Shown: positions 35,938-44,586 of the stretch, piece by piece
How positions within the stretch are numbered: the stretch's first letter is position 1
How the letters are laid out: every line of letters begins with the position of its first letter
NCBI GenBank assembly: GCA_018058425.1
Contig: JAGOZX010000011.1
Location: forward strand, 1-53,366
From: Sebaldella sp.
GTDB lineage: Bacteria > Fusobacteriota > Fusobacteriia > Fusobacteriales > Leptotrichiaceae
Direction of reading: 5' to 3'
DNA length: 53,366 bases
The notes under the pieces: generated by a model
Seen by the model: the letters and a program-made list of their open reading frames with translations, nothing else
Told to the model about the DNA's origin: nothing
Database searches by the model: none
Made by a program: the position numbers and the translations under genes

Positions 35938-36387
35938 GTAGATTTTTTACTGTAAGCCCCTATTTCCATATACTTTGACCAATATATAATTTGAGTATCA
36001 AAGCAATATATTTCTGAAACCTAGAGATTTCAAGTAACTATATTTTCAACCTTGTTAATTTCTTAACATAATAAATTCATTTACTCTACTATACTTTTTT
36101 TTTATCTTTGATGCTAAATATATCTATTTTGTTTATCCTTAAAGATAAAAGACTTTTTTACCTATATTTTTTATGGTTTTATCAGTTATTTTTTATATTA
36201 TTTAAAAGTTACAATAATAAAATCATTTTTACACCTAAAAGTTGAGTTTATATTTATCACTTTAAGAATTATTTTTTTATGGAAATTATATCCTTAATGT
36301 ACTAAAACTCTACTTTAGTTAAACTTATTATACCTCTTTATAAATTATTCTATTCTTATTTTAGACTTATTTTTCCCTTAGACAATA
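35938..36387. other. Gene-free spacer between nifJ and htrA
   Basis: About 450 AT-rich bases with many stops in all frames. One loose inverted repeat (CTTTGA / TCAAAG, about 35973-36003) lies upstream of the nifJ promoter. I see nothing else supportable. Confidence 0.45.
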
Positions 36388-36416
36388 TTGACTTTTTGTT
36401 CTTAATCCATTAGAAT
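36388..36416 (+). promoter_or_regulatory. Promoter of htrA
   Basis: TTGACT (36388-36393), 17 bases, TAGAAT (36411-36416). Just downstream, an imperfect inverted repeat (GTATAT ... ATATAC, about 36425-36447) lies in the leader before AAGGAGGG and could bind a regulator. Confidence 0.7.
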
Positions 36417-36474
36417 TAATAACGCGTATATATTTTATAATAATATACAAGAGTTATTTAAGGAGGGATTTTCA

Positions 36475-37878
36475 ATGTATTTTAAAAAACCGCTTTTATC
36501 TTTAGTGTGTGCTTTATTTTTATTTAGCTGCTCTAATTCAAAAGCTGATAATCAAAATCAAGTTAATGTTTTAAATAGTCCTAGTGTATCTAAAAATGCT
36601 ATTGAAACTCAAAATGAGTTTGTAAAAGTTTCAGATAAACTTAAGGATTCAGTTGTTAATATTAGAACAAAAAAAACTGTTTATGTAAATTATTATAATC
36701 CACTTGAACAATTTCTATATGGGAAATCAACACCAAGGACTGAAAAAAAAGAGTCTGGTTCACTAGGTTCTGGATTTATAATTTCTTCTGATGGATATGT
36801 TATGACAAACAACCATGTTGTTAATGGTGCCGATGAAATTTTTGTAAAATTTTCTGATGGAAGGGAATTACAAGCTAAATTAGTTGGAAATGACCCTGAA
36901 GTTGATATAGCTATATTAAAAATAGAATCTAATGGTAAATTTAAAGCCGTAGACTTTGCTGATTCAGAAAACTTAAAAGTAGGTCAATGGGCAATTGCTT
37001 TTGGTAATCCATTAGGATTAAATGATACAATGACAGTGGGAATAGTTAGTGCAAAAGGAAGAAGTTCTCTAGGAATAGAAAAAATAGAAAACTTTATCCA
37101 AACTGATGCTTCTATAAATCAAGGTAATAGTGGAGGACCATTAGTTGATATAAATGGAGATGTTATTGGAATTAACACTGCTATATATTCTCCATCTGGT
37201 GGAAGTATAGGTATTGGCTTTGCTATTCCAGCAAATTTAGCTGTTAATATCAAAGACTCTATTATAAGAACTGGAAAAGTAGAGAGGGCATTTTTAGGTG
37301 TGGAATTACAAGATCTAACTCCTGAATTAGCTAAACAATTTAACTTAAATACTTCAAATGGAGTATTAGTTACTAATGTTACAGAAAATTCTCCTGCTGA
37401 AAAAGCTGGAATAAAAGCTGGAGATGTAATAACTGAGTTAAATAATGGAAAAGTAAATGGTGCAAGTCAGCTAATGGCTCAGATTGCATCATTAAAAGTA
37501 GGATCAAATATTTCTGTTAAATATACTAGAGATGGTAAAGTACAGACTACTACTGTTTTACTGGCAAAAAGACCAGATACTCCAGTTACAGCGAGTAATT
37601 ATTCTGGCTTAGCGCTAAAAACTCTTACTAAACAAGAAATTCAAAAATATGGATATCCATCTAATATTACTGGATTAGTAGTAACAGGAGTAGCTAGTAA
37701 TAGTTCAGCAGCGCAAATAGGAATTCAACCAGGTATGTTAGTTAGAAGTATTAATAGAGTGGCCGTTAATTCAATAGAAGATTTTCAAAAAATATATTCT
37801 CAGATAAAAACTGATGAAAATATACTTCTTTTAATAGCCACACCTAGTGGTTCACAATATGTTACTTTAAAGAAATAG
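36475..37878 (+). CDS. htrA: HtrA/DegP-type serine protease, lipoprotein
   Basis: A 467-residue periplasmic protease and chaperone. The signal peptide ends in a lipobox (LFSCS, Cys19), so it is membrane-anchored rather than soluble. Catalytic triad: His114 (TNNHVV), Asp144 (DPEVDIAIL) and Ser219 (QGNSGGPL). Two PDZ domains follow (about 265-365 and 375-465; GVLVTNVTENSPAEKAGIKAGD and GLVVTGVASNSSAAQIGI). It would degrade misfolded envelope proteins. Own promoter and terminator. Confidence 0.95.
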   Translation: MYFKKPLLSLVCALFLFSCSNSKADNQNQVNVLNSPSVSKNAIETQNEFVKVSDKLKDSVVNIRTKKTVYVNYYNPLEQFLYGKSTPRTEKKESGSLGSGFIISSDGYVMTNNHVVNGADEIFVKFSDGRELQAKLVGNDPEVDIAILKIESNGKFKAVDFADSENLKVGQWAIAFGNPLGLNDTMTVGIVSAKGRSSLGIEKIENFIQTDASINQGNSGGPLVDINGDVIGINTAIYSPSGGSIGIGFAIPANLAVNIKDSIIRTGKVERAFLGVELQDLTPELAKQFNLNTSNGVLVTNVTENSPAEKAGIKAGDVITELNNGKVNGASQLMAQIASLKVGSNISVKYTRDGKVQTTTVLLAKRPDTPVTASNYSGLALKTLTKQEIQKYGYPSNITGLVVTGVASNSSAAQIGIQPGMLVRSINRVAVNSIEDFQKIYSQIKTDENILLLIATPSGSQYVTLKK

Positions 37879-37887
37879 TAATGACTC

Positions 37888-37933
37888 AAAAAGAGCTGTC
37901 TAAAATATAATTTTAGGATCAGCTCTTTTTTTT
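37888..37933 (+). terminator. Terminator of htrA
   Basis: AAAAAGAGCTG pairs with CAGCTCTTTTTTTT; an inner TAAAAT / ATTTTA pair lengthens the stem. Confidence 0.85.
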
Positions 37934-38050
37934 AGTTTACTTTACTTACAAAATCTATCTTAAACCAATTAATTGTGCTATTTGATATTTTAACAAGGAT
38001 TTAGAATAAAGCTTAAAGTTATAATAAAATTCCCATTTTTTTACATCATA

Positions 38051-38059
38051 TGCTATAAT
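38051..38059 (+). promoter_or_regulatory. Extended -10 promoter of the methyltransferase gene
   Basis: TGCTATAAT gives a perfect -10 with the TG extension; the -35 region (TTCCCA) is poor, as is common with extended -10 promoters. Confidence 0.55.
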
Positions 38060-38088
38060 TTACATAAAAAAAGAAAGGTCTAAAATAC

Positions 38089-38691
38089 ATGAGCCATTAT
38101 TACACAGAAAAACCAACTTCAAAATCTGATATCAAAGAAATGACTTTTGAGTTTTTAAGTAAAAACTTTATTTTCTATACAGATAGTGGAGTCTTTTCAA
38201 AATCAAAAATAGATTTTGGAAGTGAACTTATGATAAAAACTTTTTTAAATCATTCAAAAATTAAAACTGGAAAATTTTTAGATATTGGCTGTGGTTATGG
38301 GCCAGTAGGAATTATAATAAAAACATTTATTCCCACTTTGGATATTTATCTATCTGATATTAATGAACGAGCTTTGGCACTAACAGAAAAAAATTTAATA
38401 AAAAATAATATTAAAGAGTATAAAATCATAAAATCAAATATCTTTGAAAATATAACAGAAAATTTCGATTGTATTTTATCTAATCCTCCAATTAGAGCAG
38501 GTAAAGACACTATTTTTCAGATTTATGAAAATTCTTATAAGTACTTAAATCCTAATGGAGAATTTTATTGTGTTATCCAAACAAAGCAGGGAGCTAAAAG
38601 TACTTTCAAAAAAATAAATGAAGTATTTGGTAACTGTGAAACATTAACTATCGATTCTGGTTACAGAATACTATATGCTAAAAAGAAGTAA
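38089..38691 (+). CDS. Class I methyltransferase, RsmC/YbxB-like
   Basis: A 200-residue SAM-dependent methyltransferase: SAM motif I is FLDIGCGYGPVGI, and motif IV is SNPPIRAGK, the NPP(I/F/Y) form used for methylating a base amino group. The short start (HYYTEKPTS) and FYTDSGVFSKSKIDFGSELMI match the single-domain RsmC-like proteins, which methylate guanine in 16S rRNA in characterised relatives. RNA substrate is inferred. Monocistronic. Confidence 0.85.
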   Translation: MSHYYTEKPTSKSDIKEMTFEFLSKNFIFYTDSGVFSKSKIDFGSELMIKTFLNHSKIKTGKFLDIGCGYGPVGIIIKTFIPTLDIYLSDINERALALTEKNLIKNNIKEYKIIKSNIFENITENFDCILSNPPIRAGKDTIFQIYENSYKYLNPNGEFYCVIQTKQGAKSTFKKINEVFGNCETLTIDSGYRILYAKKK

Positions 38692-38693
38692 AT

Positions 38694-38729
38694 AAAAAAA
38701 CAGCCTTCAAAATTTTAGGCTGTTTTTTT
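38694..38729. terminator. Bidirectional terminator
   Basis: AAAAAACAGCCT / AGGCTGTTTTTTT with a 10-base loop. It ends both the methyltransferase gene and the minus-strand flavoprotein operon. Confidence 0.88.
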
Positions 38730-38754
38730 GTTCTATAATTTCTTTCTAAAAAGA

Positions 38755-39273
38755 TTAAAAGTTTTCATAAAAAACTGTTTCTTCTAATTTTTTCCTTACT
38801 TTGTCATGTCTATTTTCAGATGGAGCATTTCCAGCAGGATAACCAATTATCAAAATACTAACAGGCTCTAAATGATTTGGTATTTTAAATTCTTCTCTTA
38901 AAATTTTAGGATCAAAGCTGGCAACCCAAACTGAGCCCAAATCTAAATCTTGTGCTTGAAGCATCATATGTGTAGTAATTATACTTGCATCTACTTCTGA
39001 ACTACTCTTGCCGTCAAATGATCTTTTCCATGATTCATCTAAATCTGAACACACTATAAGTGCCAATGGTGCATCAAAAGTTTTAGAAGCTTTTTTTAGC
39101 TTTTCCAAACTCTCTTCTTTTTCTAAAACCAATACACGTTGTGGCTGAGCATTATGTGCTGTAGGGGCCACTCTTCCTGCTTCTAGTATTTCCATTAACT
39201 TTTCTTTCTCTACCTTTTTTGGGTCATATTTTCTCGCAGAATATCTTTTTTTAATCAGTTCACTTAATTTCAT
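38755..39273 (-). CDS. Nitroreductase family protein (fourth gene of flavoprotein operon)
   Basis: A 172-residue FMN oxidoreductase: LIKKRYSARKYDPKKVE (FMN-binding start), RVAPTAHNAQPQRVLVL, and the LGSVWVASFDPKILREEF cofactor segment. The short, dimeric NADH-type nitroreductase architecture is complete. It is the last of four flavoprotein genes read from the promoter at 41098-41126. The electron acceptor is unknown. Confidence 0.88.
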   Translation of the reverse strand: MKLSELIKKRYSARKYDPKKVEKEKLMEILEAGRVAPTAHNAQPQRVLVLEKEESLEKLKKASKTFDAPLALIVCSDLDESWKRSFDGKSSSEVDASIITTHMMLQAQDLDLGSVWVASFDPKILREEFKIPNHLEPVSILIIGYPAGNAPSENRHDKVRKKLEETVFYENF

Positions 39274-39303
39274 ACTTCCTCCTTTTATTGATTACATAAA
39301 CTA

Positions 39304-39936
39304 TTAACGAATAAAATTAGTCATTAACTTAGATTCTTGAACTGGCTCTTCCACTCTGTCTTTTCCATTCTGAATTAATTTCATAGTCCAAGCCATATTT
39401 TTCCCTAGTACTTTCATTATCTGTACACCTTCAGTATCCCCTGAAACTTCTCCAGGCATCAACCCATGTATAACATTCCAATAATTAGATCCTGGCATTA
39501 ACATCTCTGAATAGTTAATATACTTATTGAGCTGGTCAACTGTTGGAATTCCACCTGATCTTCTTACAGCAGCCACAGATACTCCCACTTTATGTCTTAA
39601 AAAATTTCCATTTGAGCCAATAACAAAAAATGCACGATCTAAAAATGATTTCATAGTTCCATTTATTCCTGAATAATAAACTGGAGACCCTAAAATTATC
39701 CCATCTGCTGCTTTCATTTTTTGTATCCAGTCATTTACATCATCATTAGAAATTACACATCTCTCACTTTTATCTCTGCAAGTTTCACATGAGGTACATC
39801 CTCTGATAAGTTTATTTCCCACATGAACTATCTCTGTTTCTATTCCTTGACTTTTTAACTCGTCTGCGACTAACTTAATTGCTTGATATGTATTTCCTTC
39901 TTTTTTAGGACTTCCATTAAATGCTACAACTTTCAC
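39304..39936 (-). CDS. Iron-sulfur flavoprotein / NADPH-dependent FMN reductase-like
   Basis: A 210-residue flavodoxin-fold protein (VVAFNGSPKKEGNTYQA, the FMN-phosphate loop; LGSPVYYSGINGTMKSFLDR). It carries a compact cysteine set, Cys47-x2-Cys50-x2-Cys53-x6-Cys60, which fits the motif of archaeal and bacterial iron-sulfur flavoproteins (Isf) that bind one 4Fe-4S cluster. Isf proteins pass electrons from ferredoxin, and some reduce oxygen or peroxide. It lies between two nitroreductase genes. Confidence 0.85.
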   Translation of the reverse strand: MKVVAFNGSPKKEGNTYQAIKLVADELKSQGIETEIVHVGNKLIRGCTSCETCRDKSERCVISNDDVNDWIQKMKAADGIILGSPVYYSGINGTMKSFLDRAFFVIGSNGNFLRHKVGVSVAAVRRSGGIPTVDQLNKYINYSEMLMPGSNYWNVIHGLMPGEVSGDTEGVQIMKVLGKNMAWTMKLIQNGKDRVEEPVQESKLMTNFIR

Positions 39937-39986
39937 AAAAATTCACCTCTTTATTTTTATATCTTCTTCCAACTTTTTTATTCCTT

Positions 39987-40547
39987 TTATTTCATAAATT
40001 TTATACACTCTTTATTTCTTTTAGGAGCATTTAAAACTTCTGCTTTAGCATAGCCTAATGCAACTACATGAAATGGAGTAAATTCTTTAGGAATTCCAAA
40101 CTTCTCTTTTTCATTATCAGTTATAGTAGAAAAATACTTTCTTGGAATTCCGATCCAACAGCTTGATATTCCTAGGCTCTCTCCTGCCAATAAAATATTT
40201 TGTACTGCTGCTGATAGATCTTCTGATGGTGTAAAAGCGTTTTTTTCATGTGAAACTATAATAATAGTAGGTGCTCCATAAAATAAATTAAATGTTTCAC
40301 TTTCACACATTTTTCTTATCATTTCATCATCAAATGCTTTTCCAGATTCTTTTGACAAATAATTTAATTCACTTATTAATTCTTTATTCTGAATTACAGT
40401 AAAAAAACATGGCTGATAATTATGCCCTGATGGTGCCCAAATTCCAGCCTCTAATATCTTTTCTAAATCTTCATCTTTTACCTGCACTTCATTCTTAAAT
40501 GCTCTTGTTGACCTTCTCGACTTAATAACTTCTAATACTGATTTCAT
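39987..40547 (-). CDS. Nitroreductase family protein (second gene of flavoprotein operon)
   Basis: A 186-residue FMN oxidoreductase: VIKSRRSTRAFKNEVQV, GIWAPSGHNYQPCFFTVI, and SLGISSCWIGIPRKYF. It differs clearly from the other nitroreductase of this operon, so the two are not recent duplicates. It starts 27 bases after the flavin-reductase-like gene. Confidence 0.88.
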   Translation of the reverse strand: MKSVLEVIKSRRSTRAFKNEVQVKDEDLEKILEAGIWAPSGHNYQPCFFTVIQNKELISELNYLSKESGKAFDDEMIRKMCESETFNLFYGAPTIIIVSHEKNAFTPSEDLSAAVQNILLAGESLGISSCWIGIPRKYFSTITDNEKEKFGIPKEFTPFHVVALGYAKAEVLNAPKRNKECIKFMK

Positions 40548-40574
40548 TATTTTCCTCCCAATTTAGATTCTAAG

Positions 40575-41066
40575 TTATACACTTGTTTCATATGCTTCAA
40601 TAATTTCACCATAATATAAAAAGTGGTAATCTTTTTCAGGATACCATTTTTCTTCCATATCCTTTGGAAAAGCCTCTCCATCCATTTTTTGTATATATTT
40701 TATTTTACATTCATAATGCATATTACATCCTTTTATAATAGGTGATTCTACTGATTTTGATGGAATAAACTCTACGATTTCTCCCTTATTAATGTCTCTA
40801 CCTGATTTTACTCCGCAGATTCCTAGTTCTTTATTTAAATTATTTTCAAATGGCACACTAACTGTAAAATTATCACTATTTTCTAAAAGTTCGTTTGTGT
40901 ATCTTCCCGGTCTTACCATAACCATAAAAAATGGCTTGTTCCACATTATGCCTATATATCCCCATCCAATTGTCATTGTATTGGTCTTTTCTCCTGATTT
41001 TACTGTTAAAAATGCTCCCTTTTGTAATCTTGACATTGTCTTTTCTAAATTTAATGTAAAGCTCAT
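40575..41066 (-). CDS. Flavin reductase-like, FMN-binding split-barrel protein
   Basis: A 163-residue protein with the flavin-reductase-like split barrel: KGAFLTVKSGEKTNTMTIGWG (flavin-binding strand), FMVMVRPGRYTNELLENSDNF and LGICGVKSGRD. I use ATG at 41066, which has GGAGGTG 6 bases before it; an ATG 15 bases upstream has none. It is the first gene of the flavoprotein operon and could supply reduced flavin or bind FMN for its partners. Confidence 0.87.
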   Translation of the reverse strand: MSFTLNLEKTMSRLQKGAFLTVKSGEKTNTMTIGWGYIGIMWNKPFFMVMVRPGRYTNELLENSDNFTVSVPFENNLNKELGICGVKSGRDINKGEIVEFIPSKSVESPIIKGCNMHYECKIKYIQKMDGEAFPKDMEEKWYPEKDYHFLYYGEIIEAYETSV

Positions 41067-41097
41067 CTTATACACCTCCATTTATTTTGTTATTGAC

Positions 41098-41126
41098 ATT
41101 ATAACACCAATAATATATTATTGGAA
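41098..41126 (-). promoter_or_regulatory. Promoter of the flavoprotein operon
   Basis: Minus strand TTCCAA (41126-41121), 17 bases, perfect TATAAT (41103-41098). The palindrome at 41107-41124 fills the spacer. Confidence 0.65.
41107..41124. promoter_or_regulatory. 18-base perfect palindrome, DUF24 operator candidate
   Basis: CCAATAATATATTATTGG is perfect over 18 bases. It lies between the -10 and -35 boxes of the flavoprotein operon and touches the -35 region of the divergent regulator gene, so one bound dimer could control both. Confidence 0.75.
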
Positions 41127-41150
41127 GTAGTTACATTTTTGACATATAAT
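41121..41150 (+). promoter_or_regulatory. Promoter of the DUF24 regulator gene
   Basis: TTGGAA (41121-41126), 18 bases, TATAAT (41145-41150). Its -35 box shares bases with the palindrome. Confidence 0.55.
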
Positions 41151-41177
41151 TACCTAAAAGGAACTATAGGAGGAATA

Positions 41178-41504
41178 ATGAATAATAATGAGATTTTTAA
41201 TCATAGTAAAATTGAATGTTGCGTAGAAAAAGTTTTAACTGTTCTAAATGGAAAGTGGGCGTTTCTTATCATAAAAAATCTTTTTGATGGCAAAAAAAGA
41301 TTTGGAGAGCTTAGAAAGCTTCTTCATGATATAAGTCCTAAAACTTTAACTGTACGCCTTAGAGAATTAGAGGAACATGGGATTATAGAAAGAAAGGTTT
41401 ATCCTGTAATACCACCTGCTGTGGAATATTCACTCACAGAAAAGGGAAAGGATCTAACTCATGTATTAACTGAAATGAAAAACTGGGGTTCAAAATGGAT
41501 TTAA
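41178..41504 (+). CDS. HxlR/DUF24-family redox regulator
   Basis: A 108-residue winged-helix regulator of the HxlR/DUF24 type (LNGKWAFLIIKNLFDGKKRFGEL, TLTVRLRELEEHGII, VEYSLTEKGKDL). It keeps the N-terminal cysteine of the redox-sensing members (IECCVEKV, Cys14-Cys15), like HypR and YodB, which respond to disulfide or quinone stress. I chose ATG at 41178 because AGGAGG precedes it. It is transcribed away from the four-gene flavoprotein operon, the arrangement seen for YodB/HypR-type regulators and their oxidoreductase targets. Confidence 0.88.
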   Translation: MNNNEIFNHSKIECCVEKVLTVLNGKWAFLIIKNLFDGKKRFGELRKLLHDISPKTLTVRLRELEEHGIIERKVYPVIPPAVEYSLTEKGKDLTHVLTEMKNWGSKWI

Positions 41505-41514
41505 AAAATTTTCA

Positions 41515-41553
41515 ATAAAAAAGCAGAACTTTAATTCGTTCCGCTTTTTTTTA
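41515..41553. terminator. Terminator between hxlR and the glycosyltransferase gene
   Basis: AAAAAGC-GAAC and GTTC-GCTTTTT arms with one central A/C mismatch on plus, a G-U pair on minus. U-runs follow in both directions. The minus-strand arm lies in the last codons of the glycosyltransferase gene. Confidence 0.75.
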
Positions 41554-42550
41554 ATATATATTCATAATAGTCTTTATACTTTTCTCCAACTACACTTATT
41601 TTTCTTTCACTTGCTACTTTATATGCACTAGCAAGCATATTTAAATTTTTATTTTCTGATATTTCTTTTATTTTTTTCTTAAATTCATCATTATTATTAC
41701 CTTTAAAACAGTTTACTTCATTAGTAAGCCAATCTTCATAGACTGGAATATCTCTTACTAATACTGGTAAATTCATTGCTAAAGCTTCTAAAATAACTAT
41801 CCCCTCATTTTCTTCATAAGTAGGAAAGAAAAATAAATCTGCTGAACTATAAGCTCCTAAAAGTAAGTCTTGATCTACAAATCCAGGAAAAATTAGATTT
41901 TTCGGAGGATTTTCAATAACTTTTCTTATTTTTCTAGGAAGAATGTTTTTTATGCTTGAAGCTCCAAACCAAATAAATTTGTACTCTGGCATCTCTTTAG
42001 CAATTTCAGCTAAATCCAATATGCCTTTCCTCTCAAAAGGCAATCCTGCTGTCATTATAACCTTCTCATGACTCTCTAACTTGAACTCAGTCCTAAATTT
42101 TTCAGCTAAACTTATATTTTTTGTAAAAACTTCTAAGTCCACACCATTAGATATAACTCTTATTTCTTTATTATCTACATATTTTTCTAAAATAAGATTT
42201 TTTGTATAATTGGTAGGAGATATTAAATAATCTGCGCTGCTATATAATTTTTTAGCCCAAATTTTTATAATATATGATAATTGATTACTAAATTTCACAC
42301 TTCCTCTAAAGTCTTCACTTGTAGTATGAGTATGGTAAATAACGGGAATTTTTTTCTTTTTGGCTTTTTTTAATACTTTCCAAGAAGAAATCCCTATTGT
42401 ATTAATATGCACAATATCACAACTATCATTTGGATCCTGTGTATATTCTATTCCATTAAGACCAAGGGCCCTTTTTTGGTGCTCTAAGGCCTTTCCAACT
42501 CCTGATTTGCTGAATAAATTTTTTCCCTCTGAATAAAGTAAAATCTTCAC
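41531..42550 (-). CDS. GT4 glycosyltransferase, second of a pair (glycolipid-type)
   Basis: A 339-residue GT-B enzyme: ISNGVDLEVF, MTAGLPFERKGILDLAEIA and FPTYEENEGIVILEALAMNLPVL (the EX7E donor site). It resembles the second enzyme of diglucosyl-diacylglycerol synthesis. I place the start at GTG 42550, 10 bases after GGAGGGG, since VKILLYSEGKNLFSKSG is the natural N-terminus. The upstream gene overlaps it by 95 bases in another frame, which is abnormal. Sugar and acceptor are inferred from family resemblance. Confidence 0.8.
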   Translation of the reverse strand: MKILLYSEGKNLFSKSGVGKALEHQKRALGLNGIEYTQDPNDSCDIVHINTIGISSWKVLKKAKKKKIPVIYHTHTTSEDFRGSVKFSNQLSYIIKIWAKKLYSSADYLISPTNYTKNLILEKYVDNKEIRVISNGVDLEVFTKNISLAEKFRTEFKLESHEKVIMTAGLPFERKGILDLAEIAKEMPEYKFIWFGASSIKNILPRKIRKVIENPPKNLIFPGFVDQDLLLGAYSSADLFFFPTYEENEGIVILEALAMNLPVLVRDIPVYEDWLTNEVNCFKGNNNDEFKKKIKEISENKNLNMLASAYKVASERKISVVGEKYKDYYEYILKKSGTN

Positions 42551-43709
42551 CTTTTTTAAACCCCTCCAATGTTTCACAATATACTTTTTCTACTTTATCA
42601 CCAAAACTTTCAGCTGAAAATTCATGTGATATAAGCAGTGCATTTTTCTTTAGTTCCTTTACTAATTCTTGGTCTTTTTTTAGAGTTTTTATATTTTCTA
42701 AAAATTCATTAGTATCTTTATATAAAAGACCTGCTTTTCTATCTATAAACATTTCTTTTAAATTATCGTCAAATCTAGCACTAATAGCAATTTCAGAAGC
42801 CATTGCTTCTATAAAAGTTAATCCTTGAGTTTCAGAAATACTTGCATTTAAAAATAAGTCGCCTATTTGATAATAAATAGGTACTCTTTCATATGGAACC
42901 TCTCCAGAAAAAATCACTCTGTTACCAAAATTAAATTTTTTAGCAAATACTTTAAAGTCTTCTAGTTCTGGACCTTTTCCAACTATTAAAAGTTTTATTT
43001 TTTTATCCTCTACCTTTGAAAATGACTCTATTAAAAAGTCTATACTTTTCTCTCTTGCCACTCTTCCAATAAAGATACATAAAAACTCATCATCTTCTAT
43101 ATCATATTGTTTTCTTAGTTCTTTTCTCTCTTCATCTGTATAATTTTTTCTATAAAATTTTTCTATATCAATTCCTGTTGGTATAACATACATATCTTTA
43201 CTTACCCCATAAGACTTTATGATCTTTTCCACTTTTTCAGTAGGTACAATTAAAGATGTACACATGTCACAGTAAAATTTACTTATTGCTTTAGCTAATT
43301 TTTTAGCCTGTTTTGTAAAGTGTCTGCCCGCAACATAATGAGTATAATGTTCATATAAAGTATGATATGTATGAACTAATGGCACATTTAACCTTTTAGC
43401 TGCAAATCGAGAAAAAGCACCCATACCCCATTCAGTCTGAGAATGAATAATATCAAGATTTAATTTTTTAATCTTCTTTATTATTTTTTTAGAATAAATC
43501 ATTCCAAGTCTATATTGTGGTGCTGGTCTAAAAACAATACTAGGTAACCTTAAAACATTACTTTCAGTATAATTAACTTCTGGATCTGTTGTTGTAATTA
43601 TGTAGACCTTATGTCCTTTTTTTCTAAGTTCTCTCTCCAATGTTGTTATAGACGTTACTACACCATTTACCTGAGGTTTATATGTATCAGTAAAAATTCC
43701 TATTTTCAT
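42456..43709 (-). CDS. GT4 glycosyltransferase, first of a pair (monoglucosyl-diacylglycerol synthase-like)
   Basis: A 417-residue GT-B enzyme: MKIGIFTDTYKPQVNGVVTS, PLVHTYHTLYEHYTHYV, PTGIDIEKF, FIGRVAREKSIDFLIESF and SETQGLTFIEAMA. It resembles 1,2-diacylglycerol 3-glucosyltransferases. The last 36 residues or so, after YCETLEGFKK, run out of frame over the next gene and look non-native. One extra base in the A6 run (T6 on plus, 42552-42557) would give FKKR and a TGA overlapping the next GTG start as GTGA. I suspect an indel or sequence error there. Own TTGACT-17-TATTAT promoter. Confidence 0.8.
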   Translation of the reverse strand: MKIGIFTDTYKPQVNGVVTSITTLERELRKKGHKVYIITTTDPEVNYTESNVLRLPSIVFRPAPQYRLGMIYSKKIIKKIKKLNLDIIHSQTEWGMGAFSRFAAKRLNVPLVHTYHTLYEHYTHYVAGRHFTKQAKKLAKAISKFYCDMCTSLIVPTEKVEKIIKSYGVSKDMYVIPTGIDIEKFYRKNYTDEERKELRKQYDIEDDEFLCIFIGRVAREKSIDFLIESFSKVEDKKIKLLIVGKGPELEDFKVFAKKFNFGNRVIFSGEVPYERVPIYYQIGDLFLNASISETQGLTFIEAMASEIAISARFDDNLKEMFIDRKAGLLYKDTNEFLENIKTLKKDQELVKELKKNALLISHEFSAESFGDKVEKVYCETLEGFKKGEDFTLFRGKKFIQQIRSWKGLRAPKKGPWS

Positions 43710-43745
43710 TTTTAATCCACCTTAAAATTAATAGCTTTCACCTAT

Positions 43746-43774
43746 ATAATATTAAAAAAACAGATAAAAGTCAA
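43746..43774 (-). promoter_or_regulatory. Promoter of the glycosyltransferase pair
   Basis: Minus strand TTGACT (43774-43769), 17 bases, TATTAT (43751-43746). Confidence 0.7.
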
Positions 43775-43790
43775 AACAATTTATTATTTA

Positions 43791-43827
43791 ATCATGAAAA
43801 ACATCTATTAAAAACTATTTCCATGAT
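43791..43827 (-). terminator. Possible terminator of the ABC operon
   Basis: ATCATGGAAA / TTTTCATGAT arms on the minus strand with a long loop. The tail is A/T mixed rather than a clean U-run, so this is tentative. Confidence 0.35.
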
Positions 43828-43848
43828 ACTATTACCTTATATTTGAAA

Positions 43849-44586
43849 TTATAACTTCCATTCTAAAATCTTATCTAAAAACCTTTTTAATTCTTCTGTT
43901 TTAGGATTATTAAAAATTTCGTCTGGATACCCTGATTCTGTTATTCGCCCATTATCTATAAATAATATATAATCTGCAACCTGTCTAGCAAATCCCATTT
44001 CATGTGTAACTATTATCATATCTCTATTTTTATCTTTTAGCTCTTTTATAACTTCTAAAACTTCTGATGTTAAAGCTGGATCTAGTGCAGCACTGGGTTC
44101 ATCAAAGAATAATATCTCTGGATCATATGATAACGCTCTTACAATAGCTAGTCTTTGTTGCTGCCCTCCACTTAACTGAATAGGCTTTTTATCTTTATGA
44201 TCTTCTAATTGAAATTGCTTTAAAAGCCTAACTGCTTTATCATTTGCATCCTTTTTTGAATATGAATGAACTTTTTCTAAAATCAATGTAATATTTCTAA
44301 GTGCAGTTAGATGTGGAAATAAGTTATATGCTTGAAAAACTATTCCTACTTTTTTTCTATACTCCCTTAAAAATTTCTCATTATTTTTCAAATAATGTTC
44401 GTTTATAGCCGCCACACCTGAATCAAACTCAATATAACCAGCTAAAATATTTAATAATGTTGATTTTCCTCCACCAGAAGGCCCTATTATTACTATAGAT
44501 TTTTTATCTTGTAAGTCTAAACTTATATCCTTTAAAACCATAGTATTATCAAATTTTTTATTTATATTTTTTAAACTAAGATTCAT
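43849..44586 (-). CDS. Polar amino acid ABC transporter, ATP-binding protein
   Basis: A 245-residue ATPase with Walker A (IGPSGGGKSTLLN), Q-loop (VFQAYNLFPHLTA), signature (LSGGQQQRLAIVRAL), Walker B (ILFFDEPSAALDP) and H-loop (IIVTHEMGFARQ). It is of the GlnQ/HisP type. It overlaps the permease gene by 11 bases and is the last gene of the three-gene operon. The specific amino acid cannot be read from the sequence. Confidence 0.94.
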   Translation of the reverse strand: MNLSLKNINKKFDNTMVLKDISLDLQDKKSIVIIGPSGGGKSTLLNILAGYIEFDSGVAAINEHYLKNNEKFLREYRKKVGIVFQAYNLFPHLTALRNITLILEKVHSYSKKDANDKAVRLLKQFQLEDHKDKKPIQLSGGQQQRLAIVRALSYDPEILFFDEPSAALDPALTSEVLEVIKELKDKNRDMIIVTHEMGFARQVADYILFIDNGRITESGYPDEIFNNPKTEELKRFLDKILEWKL

